Origin: Armatimonadota bacterium
Lineage (GTDB): Bacteria; Armatimonadota; Fimbriimonadia; Fimbriimonadales; GBS-DC
Assembly (NCBI GenBank): GCA_030550775.1
Contig: JAUQOS010000015.1
Span: 1-35,568, forward strand
Length of the DNA stretch: 35,568 nucleotides
Reading direction: 5' to 3'
In this document: positions 16,261 through 22,332 of the stretch, piece by piece
Layout: the number at the start of each line of letters is the position of its first letter
Numbering within the stretch: the first letter of the stretch is position 1
Translations under genes and position numbers: made by a program
The notes under the pieces: model-generated
The model's database searches: none
Told to the model about the DNA's origin: nothing
The model's input: the letters and a program-made list of their open reading frames with translations, nothing else

Positions 16261-16477
16261 CAATCACCACATCGCGAATACCAGGGCGCTGACGCAAAAT
16301 GCGCCGTATCAACTCCATCTCGGCTTTGATATCAATGTTGTGCCCACGCAGCGCGCTCACCGTGCCGCGCAGATACACCACCCCGTGATACACCTGCACA
16401 TCCAAGCGCGAAACATCTACATGGCGCTTGCTGATTTCGCGCAACACCATTCGCCGGGTCTCAGCATCGGCTGCCAT
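16244..16477 (-). CDS. BON-domain protein
   Basis: 77 residues, essentially one BON domain: ETRRMVLREISKR, then DVSRLDVQVYHGVVYLRGTV with the conserved central glycines, and IRDVVIDVIYR at the end. BON domains bind lipids or other ligands in envelope proteins, but this one has no signal peptide or lipobox, so it is probably cytoplasmic. ATG at 16477 follows TGGAGG at good spacing and is preferred to an in-frame TTG at 16492 that overlaps that ribosome-binding site. It overlaps comF by 17 bp and is the first gene of that unit. The function is not known. Confidence 0.75.
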   Translation of the reverse strand: MAADAETRRMVLREISKRHVDVSRLDVQVYHGVVYLRGTVSALRGHNIDIKAEMELIRRILRQRPGIRDVVIDVIYR

Positions 16478-16496
16478 CGTGTTTGCCTCCAAAGGT

Positions 16497-16502
16497 ATTA
16501 TA
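16497..16502 (-). promoter_or_regulatory. -10 box TATAAT upstream of the BON-comF unit
   Basis: On the minus strand TTATAAT lies 19 nt upstream of the ATG at 16477, followed by the TGGAGG ribosome-binding site. The -35 region is weak. The MITE-like element begins about 20 bp upstream of this box, so an insertion could have replaced the original -35. Confidence 0.5.
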
Positions 16503-16523
16503 ACCCAAACCGTGCCCTACGTT

Positions 16524-16772
16524 GAGGGACTGTTTGAAAAATAGATGGCTCAAGCCATTCCTGAGCAAGCCAAGCCCTCCTACGCGAGCTAAAGCGTCGC
16601 ATCGGCGTCCCCGCCGAGGAACCTCAGAAACTGCCCCCGAGAAGTCGGGGCGCAGGCATGCAGCAGAGCAAAACCTTATGCACACACGAAGCCAACCTGT
16701 GTCGGATTAGCCCGCGCAGGTAAGCTTGGCTTGCGAAGGAACGGCTGGAGCCGTATACTCCTGAACAGCCTC
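16524..16772. mobile_element. MITE-like element with long imperfect terminal inverted repeats
   Basis: This noncoding stretch has inverted ends. Best matched are 16565-16592 (GCAAGCCAAGC...GAGCTAA) and 16707-16734, identical at 23 of 28 positions after reverse complementing. The match continues outward through GGCTC-AGCC-TTCCT blocks to the outer ends: GAGGGACTGTTTG at 16524 and the reverse complement of GAGGCTGTTCAGG ending at 16772. That gives arms of about 68 nt around a core of about 115 bp. CTGTTTGAAAAA-like termini resemble those of some IS families. There is no transposase and no open frame of note. The core also holds a CCCCGA-GAAG-TCGGGG hairpin. No target duplication could be fixed. 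Confidence 0.55.
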
Positions 16773-16790
16773 TTAGCAGACAAAAACACG

Positions 16791-16869
16791 AGATTCCTCG
16801 CTCCGCTCGGAATGACAAAGCTGCTCTCGCGAAGATGAGCGTGTCATTCCGAGCCGAAGGCGAGAAATC
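16791..16869. repeat. Dispersed repeat AGATTCCTCG..TCGGAATGACA, inverted pair
   Basis: AGATTCCTCG...CGGAATGACA (16791-16817) and its inverted near-copy starting TGTCATTCCGAGC (16842-16869) form a long hairpin with a 24-nt loop. The same unit recurs at 30121-30323 and 35385-35460. It lies right after the MITE-like element and downstream of the PEP-CTERM gene's stop, where the hairpin could also end transcription. Confidence 0.7.
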
Positions 16870-16890
16870 GCTATTCACAATCTCAGGCGA

Positions 16891-18069
16891 TCACGACTGC
16901 CTGCGTCGGCGAATCAGCCCCAGCAGCGCGGTTCCTGCGCCCAGCGCGAGCAAGCTACCCGGCTCTGGCACGACCTCATAGATATCGAGGCGGTCGATGT
17001 AGGTACCTGTCGCACCGCCGCCCTGCACAACAAAAATGAACAGCCGCCCGTCGCTGGTGATGTAGTGGCTGTAGTTGAGCAGCGTGTTGGCGTAGCCGCT
17101 GGGGGGCGTGAAGTTGTCCGCGGTAGGACCGACGCCTGTCAACTCGGCAATCGGATTGCCTGACACATCGCGGACAAATACTTTACCCGTGCCCGACACG
17201 CGCTGGTTATACAGAATCACATCCAGCAGATGCCCATACGCCTGCGACACGGGCACATAGGCGACAGTGGACTGCTGTAGCGCGCCTTCAGTGAAGGTGA
17301 CGAAGTTGCCCGCGTCGGTGAAGGTGGTTGCGCCTGTGCGTGTGAAACGGCGCACGCCCGCCGCGTTGTTCTGACCGCCGTTCCACTTGTAGAACATATC
17401 GCCGTTCGGGGCGAAGGTGATGTCGCGCACGGCGGTGGGCGCGTTCGATACTGCGCCCGTGTTGCCCACATTCGCGCCCGTGTTCAGGTCGAAGCGGCGG
17501 ATAATCGTGCTGCCGAACACGCCAACGGCTAAGCTCGCGCCGCCGCCCGAGCCGGGGTCAATCTCCAGCGTGTCGTAGCGCGAGACGCCCGCCTCAGAAA
17601 GCGACAGCACGCCGTCGCCCGCCCAGCTGGTATCGAGGTTGCCGTTCGTGTCGTACTTGCGGATGCCTGTGTTGGCGGCGTTGGTGCTGCCCAGCCCCGT
17701 GCCCAGATAGAGCGAGCCGTTGTAGTACACAAGGCGCGTATCGCGCGAGCCGCCATCCTGCTGAAGCTGCACTTTCCACGCCTCCGTCAGCGTGGAGTTG
17801 CTGGGAAGGAAGTTCGAGCCGTCGTAGAAGTTGCTGATGCGCGCCATGCCGACGGTCTGCAACCCACTGCCGGTGTGATAGCCCGCCACATAGAGGTTCG
17901 TACCGTCGAACGCCACATCGCCGATGTTCGAGCCTATACCGTTCGCCGTACCGTCGAACAGGTTCGCGAGCGAGTAGCTCCGTAAGTGAATAATCGTGTA
18001 ACCACTGGCTAAAGCAGTAGTAACCAAACTGGTAGCACATCCCAAAACCGCGATGAGCCTACCTTTCAT
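16891..18069 (-). CDS. PEP-CTERM surface protein, possible beta-propeller
   Basis: 392 residues. An N-terminal signal peptide (MKGRLIAVLGCATSLVTTALA) and a C-terminal sorting signal, VPEPGSLLALGAG followed by a hydrophobic stretch and RRRR, define a PEP-CTERM protein. These are recognised and processed by an exosortase during export, usually with exopolysaccharide. The body has repeated short blocks such as DVAFDGTNLYVAGY, VYYNGSLYLGTGLG and DITFAPNGDMFYKWN, which suggest a beta-propeller fold. No enzymatic motif is seen. ATG at 18069 follows AGAGGAGG. The gene stands alone; no exosortase gene is in the window. The second PEP-CTERM gene (31717-32373) is unrelated outside the sorting signal. 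Confidence 0.88.
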   Translation of the reverse strand: MKGRLIAVLGCATSLVTTALASGYTIIHLRSYSLANLFDGTANGIGSNIGDVAFDGTNLYVAGYHTGSGLQTVGMARISNFYDGSNFLPSNSTLTEAWKVQLQQDGGSRDTRLVYYNGSLYLGTGLGSTNAANTGIRKYDTNGNLDTSWAGDGVLSLSEAGVSRYDTLEIDPGSGGGASLAVGVFGSTIIRRFDLNTGANVGNTGAVSNAPTAVRDITFAPNGDMFYKWNGGQNNAAGVRRFTRTGATTFTDAGNFVTFTEGALQQSTVAYVPVSQAYGHLLDVILYNQRVSGTGKVFVRDVSGNPIAELTGVGPTADNFTPPSGYANTLLNYSHYITSDGRLFIFVVQGGGATGTYIDRLDIYEVVPEPGSLLALGAGTALLGLIRRRRQS

Positions 18070-18451
18070 AGGTTCACCTCCTCTGTCTAGTCCGTGGGGA
18101 GCCCAGCATCCCTCATGGTCGACAGACTCGCCTGCGTTCTAAAAGCGGACAGCGGAGCGCGGATTCTGCAGAGGGTTGGTGCTCTTTAGGCAAGCCAAGC
18201 CTATTCGCGTCGCGCGGGCGAATTGTCGGCATAAACACCCGTGCTACTTGAGTTGTAGTGTCCCGACTTGTCGCCGTTTAGGAAATCGTGGCGTGGGAGC
18301 ACCGCAAGGCAGCCCTTGGGCAAACAGCTAAAGAGGTTCTTCTACAAACCAAGCCCCTTTGCACAGGCTATTAGTCACGCGGGTCGGCTTCGCTTGTACA
18401 GGAATACTCGAGCCCTCTATTGTCAAACCGCCTCTCTGCTTCTCGGGGTAT

Positions 18452-18475
18452 TTGAGGCAGGAAACTTTGCCTCAA
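18452..18475 (+). promoter_or_regulatory. Inverted repeat upstream of the M23 peptidase gene
   Basis: TTGAGGC (18452-18458) and GCCTCAA (18469-18475) are perfect inverted copies separated by 10 bp, ending 5 bp before the proposed -10 box. The position suits an operator or a terminator of upstream transcription. The spacing of half-sites (17 bp centre to centre) is not one I can assign to a known regulator. Confidence 0.35.
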
Positions 18476-18480
18476 GCAAG

Positions 18481-18486
18481 TATTTT
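18481..18486 (+). promoter_or_regulatory. Candidate -10 TATTTT for the M23-dacF-cdaA genes
   Basis: TATTTT ends 6 nt before the GTG at 18493 and no ribosome-binding site intervenes, matching the leaderless pattern seen at other genes in the window. Confidence 0.35.
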
Positions 18487-18492
18487 AGTAGC

Positions 18493-20232
18493 GTGAGACG
18501 CTGGGCGTGGGCACTGTGGGCGATACTTGTTGTTGCCTCCGCGGCGGTGCAAGCCGCAGGCGAGCGTGTCGGTATCACTGCAGCAGGCAACAATCTTCCC
18601 ATATATGCCGCTCCTTGCAGCTCCACCCCCCTGGGCACCTTACAAGCAGGCATGGATGGCATGGTGCAGGGGGCGACTCAATCCTGCGGCGCGAGCCTGT
18701 GGATGCCCACCCTGTGGGCAAACGGACTGCAAGGCTGGATTAGCGCAAGTGCAGAGCAAATTGTGCCTCTGGCAGGGCAAGGCGTCTACCCAAACGTCGT
18801 TGCGCCGCTGGCGTACCCTGTGCGCGTGGGACCCAACGCTTCCGCACTGAATGTGCGCACTGGACCAGGCACGCAGCACAGCATCATCACCACAAAGCCT
18901 GCGGGGGCCACGGGCTGGGCGATTGAAGTGTTCAACAACACCGCCACCAACACTGTGTGGTGGCGCATCTACTGGGATGACGGCACGGTGGGCTGGTCAG
19001 CGGAGGGCGTGCGCGGGGCGGGCATCTACCTCGCGCAGGCGGGCACGCCGCGCCTCAAACAGACGCTCAGCGTACAAGTGCTTGGGGCACCCAGCGTAAG
19101 CATCCGCGTCAGCCCCGCCGACTTGTACTACGGTACCTCTGAAGTCAGCCTACCTGCCACTTTGGTCTACCTGGCAGGGCAGACCATCCAGCTCACCGCG
19201 CCTGAAGTGGCTCCTAACGGTGCGCGCTTCAGCGGCTGGCTGGTCAACGGTGCGCCCTATCGAGAGCGCACCCTTCTCATCCGCCGTGCCCAAAGCCTGC
19301 GCCTCACCGTGTTGTATAGCCCCAGCATCCCCGCAAGCGAAGACGAATTCCTGCGCAACTTGGTCGCGCCGTTTGCGCGGGGACAGCTGTGGCTGCCCTC
19401 CACCTACGACACCCACGCCAGCAGCAACCCCCTCTTCGCAGTGGACTTCAACCGCGTTAGCAGCGCACGCAGCAGTTGTCCTTTCCAAAACGGCTTCCTG
19501 CAAGATTGCAACGAGCCAATCGTAGCCTCACACTGGGGGCGGGCCTACACGCGTGCCCAAAGCGGCTGCACCGGCTACGGCAACTATGTGGTGGTGGTCA
19601 GCAACGTGCTCCGAAGCGGCAGCACCACTACCTACCTCGCCACGATTTACGCGCACCTGAACTACTTTCTGGTGCCCAACGGCACCCTGGTGGACGCTGG
19701 CACCCCCATCGGGCGGCTGGGCAGTACAGGCAGCTCCACGGGCCCCCACCTGCATTACGAAGTGCGCTATGTGACGGTTTCAGGAGGCACGCTGACGCTG
19801 GGGGCGCGCTTGCAAGTGCTAAACAACCCGCGTATCCGCCTTAGCGGGCAACCCCTCCAAGTGGATTTGAACTGCCGCATTAGCGGCTTGGGCTACGGTG
19901 GACCTGCCATCGTGGGCACCGCGCCCTTGCCTCCTCTGCCCCCGAATATTGAACCGCCGTGCATGCCCTACAACTGCCCCAGCGGGCTCCTCAGCGACCC
20001 CACCACCTCGTGGCCATCCGACCATTGCGCAGGCGAACTGCCGGATACACTGACCCTCTACCTCGCGGATGTGGACGGAAACGGGTGCGTAGACCTCGCC
20101 GACCTTCTGCAAGTGCTCCTGTACTTTGGAGCCGCCCACGACGGCGCGGAAGATATCAACTGGGACGGCATCGTGGATGATGCAGACCTCCTGTTGGTGC
20201 TTGCCGACTTAGGACGCGGCTGTGAGGAGTAA
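18493..20232 (+). CDS. Secreted SH3-domain / M23 peptidase with dockerin-like C-terminus
   Basis: 579 residues from GTG 18493, chosen because it begins a signal peptide (RRWAWALWAILVVASAAVQA); the frame upstream is not protein-like. Two SH3-like regions follow (about 25-90 and 105-185, the latter with LNVRTGPGTQHSII), then a beta domain. The M23 metallopeptidase domain (about 300-440) has candidate zinc ligands H308, D318 and H421 in GPHLHYEV, with H388 in YAHL as the catalytic His. The C-terminus has two Ca-binding loops, DVDGNGCVDLADLL and DINWDGIVDDADLL, like a type I dockerin. It probably cuts peptidoglycan cross-links, bound through the SH3 domains. What the dockerin-like module binds is unknown. 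It is followed 3 bp later by a D-Ala-D-Ala carboxypeptidase gene. Confidence 0.85.
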   Translation: MRRWAWALWAILVVASAAVQAAGERVGITAAGNNLPIYAAPCSSTPLGTLQAGMDGMVQGATQSCGASLWMPTLWANGLQGWISASAEQIVPLAGQGVYPNVVAPLAYPVRVGPNASALNVRTGPGTQHSIITTKPAGATGWAIEVFNNTATNTVWWRIYWDDGTVGWSAEGVRGAGIYLAQAGTPRLKQTLSVQVLGAPSVSIRVSPADLYYGTSEVSLPATLVYLAGQTIQLTAPEVAPNGARFSGWLVNGAPYRERTLLIRRAQSLRLTVLYSPSIPASEDEFLRNLVAPFARGQLWLPSTYDTHASSNPLFAVDFNRVSSARSSCPFQNGFLQDCNEPIVASHWGRAYTRAQSGCTGYGNYVVVVSNVLRSGSTTTYLATIYAHLNYFLVPNGTLVDAGTPIGRLGSTGSSTGPHLHYEVRYVTVSGGTLTLGARLQVLNNPRIRLSGQPLQVDLNCRISGLGYGGPAIVGTAPLPPLPPNIEPPCMPYNCPSGLLSDPTTSWPSDHCAGELPDTLTLYLADVDGNGCVDLADLLQVLLYFGAAHDGAEDINWDGIVDDADLLLVLADLGRGCEE

Positions 20233-20235
20233 GCT

Positions 20236-21420
20236 ATGCGTAGGCAGATGGGGCTTTGGCTGCTAATGGGCTGGGGGCTGCTGCTCGGTTGGACGAACCC
20301 GCCCAGCATCAAGGCGCGTGCCGCCGTGCTGATGGACGCCGACACAGGACAGGTGCTCTACGCCAAGAACGCCCACCAACCGCTACCGCCCGCCAGCCTT
20401 ACCAAAATCATGACCGCCATCATCGTGCTGGAACGGTGCGACTTGGACGCGGTGGTGCAAGCCTCTGCGCGAGCCGTCAATGCCAAGCCCAGCTCGATGC
20501 ACTTGCGCGAAGGCGAGCAGGTGAAAGTGCGCGATTTGCTCTATGCGCTAATGCTGCGCTCGGCGAACGATGCCGCGGTTGCCCTAGCAGAGCACACTGC
20601 AGGTTCGGTGGAAGCATTTGCTGCGCTGATGAACACAAAAGCCCGCGAACTCGGCGCAAAACACACCCACTTTGTGAACCCACACGGCTTACACGACCCC
20701 AAACATCTCTCCACCGCTTATGACCTTGCACTTATCACGCGTTACGCGATGCAAAACGATACCTTCCGCACTATTGTCAAAACACCCTACTACATTGTGG
20801 AGCGCTCGCACAATCAAGACGACTTGTGGATGGTCAACAAAGCCAAGTTCCTGCGCGACTATCCATATGCGGAGGGCGTGAAAACGGGCTACACGCGCGC
20901 GGCGGGCTTTTGCTTTGCGGGGGCAGCGATGCGCGACGGACGCAGGCTCATCAGTATTGTGCTCAACAGCGAGCAGCGCGAAGCCGACACGATTGCCCTT
21001 ATGGAACATGGCTTCAACGACTGGACGCGCATCGAGCTGGCGGCGGGCACGCGCGTGGGCGAACTCGCGGTGGAAGGAGGTGAGCCAGAGCGCGTGGCAC
21101 TTTACCTTCAGCAACCCCTGCGCTGGGCAGTGCCTAAAGCCCAACGCGCACGCTACCGCTGGACCGTGCACACACAATCGGTGCAAGCGCCAGTGGAAGC
21201 AGGCACCGTTGTGGGCACATTGGTGCTCTACCGCGATAACCAGCCTATCCTGAAGTCGCCTGTGGCAACCGCGAGCGCGGTCGCGCGCCGCCCGAATCCA
21301 ATCCCCACAATTATGTGGGTGCTGGCAGGAGGCATTGCGCTGGGGGTGGTGCGCTGGCGCGCGGTTTGTGGACGACGCCGCGTGCGCTTCTACCGCTCCA
21401 CACGCGCTTATCGTGCATAA
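20236..21420 (+). CDS. dacF: D-Ala-D-Ala carboxypeptidase (penicillin-binding protein, S11 family)
   Basis: 394 residues. It trims the terminal D-alanine from peptidoglycan stem peptides. All three active-site motifs are present: S54-x-x-K57 (ASLTK), S109-A-N111 (SAND) and K216-T-G218. A signal peptide (about 1-27), a C-terminal PBP5-like beta domain (about 260-350) and a membrane-spanning segment (IMWVLAGGIALGVV) with a basic tail follow. The tail suggests anchoring by a helix rather than an amphipathic one. GAGGAG ribosome-binding site; it begins 3 bp after the M23 gene. The symbol follows general similarity to DacF/DacA and is not certain. With M23 and CdaA it forms a cell-wall module. Confidence 0.92.
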   Translation: MRRQMGLWLLMGWGLLLGWTNPPSIKARAAVLMDADTGQVLYAKNAHQPLPPASLTKIMTAIIVLERCDLDAVVQASARAVNAKPSSMHLREGEQVKVRDLLYALMLRSANDAAVALAEHTAGSVEAFAALMNTKARELGAKHTHFVNPHGLHDPKHLSTAYDLALITRYAMQNDTFRTIVKTPYYIVERSHNQDDLWMVNKAKFLRDYPYAEGVKTGYTRAAGFCFAGAAMRDGRRLISIVLNSEQREADTIALMEHGFNDWTRIELAAGTRVGELAVEGGEPERVALYLQQPLRWAVPKAQRARYRWTVHTQSVQAPVEAGTVVGTLVLYRDNQPILKSPVATASAVARRPNPIPTIMWVLAGGIALGVVRWRAVCGRRRVRFYRSTRAYRA

Positions 21421-21426
21421 TATAAT
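21421..21426 (+). promoter_or_regulatory. -10 box TATAAT upstream of cdaA
   Basis: TATAAT starts one base after the dacF stop and lies 14 nt upstream of the TTG at 21441. A preceding TAA gives TAATATAAT. No -35 consensus lies at the right distance. It could give cdaA its own short-leader transcript. Confidence 0.4.
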
Positions 21427-21440
21427 AGCGGGGCAACGAA

Positions 21441-22331
21441 TTGAGCGAGTGGCAACAAGTAGCGGAGCATATCGCGGCACGCTGGATAATCTTAGCCATC
21501 GACACGCTGCTGGTGGCGTTTCTTATTTATCGCCTTCTGCTGCTGGCGAAAGGCACCCGCGCCTATCAAGTGCTCATCGGGCTGCTGGTGTTTGTGCTCG
21601 CGCTGTATCTTAGCGATGTGCTGCGCCTGGAAACCATCCACTGGCTGCTTGACCGCATGACCACGCTGGGACCTGTGGCGTTGGTGATCCTGTTTTTCCC
21701 CGAGTTGCGGCGCGTGCTGGAGACCATCGGGCGTGTGGAGTTTTGGCGCAGCAGTTTTGGAGTTAGCCCAGAGGTTGAACCCATCCAACGCGCCATCAAC
21801 GAGGTGGTGAACGCGGTACAGCAGATGGCCCGCGACCGCATCGGCGCGCTGATTGTGTGGGAGCGCAAAGACCGCGTCGCCGAAGGCAACGGCGTGGAAC
21901 TGCAAGCTGAAGCCAGCTCGCCCCTGCTGCGGGCGATTTTTTACCCCGGTTCGCCCCTGCACGACGGCGCGGTTATCTTGCGCGGGGCACAAATCGTGGA
22001 AGCCGCCGTCTACTTCCCCGAAATCAGCCAAAATCCCGACATCCCCAGCACAATGCACACTCGCCACCGCGCGGGCATCGGCGTCACAGAAACCTCCGAC
22101 TGTATCGCTATCATCGTCTCTGAGGAAACAGGGCAGATTACAGCAGCCGTAGACGGTACGTGGACGCAAAATATCGACGCTGACCATCTCCGACGGCTGC
22201 TGAGCGACCTGCTCACAGGCGAGGCGCGTCCGCGCATCTTGGCGCGTATGATGGGCACGGCACTTTCGGGCGTGCGCAAAAGTCGTATCGAGCGCAAAGC
22301 CGCTCACCGCGCCGAAGAGAAAACTGCCTGA
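21441..22331 (+). CDS. cdaA: Diadenylate cyclase CdaA (c-di-AMP synthase)
   Basis: 296 residues. It makes the second messenger c-di-AMP from two ATP at the membrane. Three N-terminal helices (about 13-30, 38-58, 70-90, the last ending VILFFPELRRVLE) precede the DAC domain. That domain has the active-site motifs SPLHDGAVIL and TRHRAGIG, and SEETG. TTG is the only plausible start, since an in-frame stop lies five codons upstream and TM1 begins soon after. GCGGGG may serve weakly as ribosome-binding site. Usual partners cdaR and glmM are absent; instead cell-wall hydrolase genes lie upstream, fitting the known link between c-di-AMP and wall or osmotic balance. It is convergent with the nuclease gene, separated by one base. 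Confidence 0.92.
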   Translation: MSEWQQVAEHIAARWIILAIDTLLVAFLIYRLLLLAKGTRAYQVLIGLLVFVLALYLSDVLRLETIHWLLDRMTTLGPVALVILFFPELRRVLETIGRVEFWRSSFGVSPEVEPIQRAINEVVNAVQQMARDRIGALIVWERKDRVAEGNGVELQAEASSPLLRAIFYPGSPLHDGAVILRGAQIVEAAVYFPEISQNPDIPSTMHTRHRAGIGVTETSDCIAIIVSEETGQITAAVDGTWTQNIDADHLRRLLSDLLTGEARPRILARMMGTALSGVRKSRIERKAAHRAEEKTA

Positions 22332-22332
22332 A

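Larger units (their letters stand above)
18070..18492. other. Noncoding region between divergent PEP-CTERM and M23 genes
   Basis: About 420 bp without a convincing gene. The M23 frame is open from 18268, but its upstream part has no family similarity. GCAAGCCAAGC at 18190-18200 is a third copy of the 11-mer from the MITE-like element, followed by CTATTCGCG. An inverted repeat TTGAGGC-N10-GCCTCAA at 18452-18475 lies just upstream of the M23 start. I found no recognisable riboswitch. Confidence 0.5.

Noticed and set aside
16524-16772. Complete insertion sequence
   Set aside because: No transposase or remnant of one is encoded between the inverted ends; only a non-autonomous element is supported.
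18268-18492. Upstream extension of the M23 peptidase reading frame
   Set aside because: The 75 extra residues are basic, unlike a protein domain, and would bury the signal peptide that starts at the GTG at 18493.
18070-18492. c-di-AMP (ydaO) or c-di-GMP riboswitch upstream of the M23 gene
   Set aside because: The context made it tempting, but I could not find the conserved core segments of either motif.
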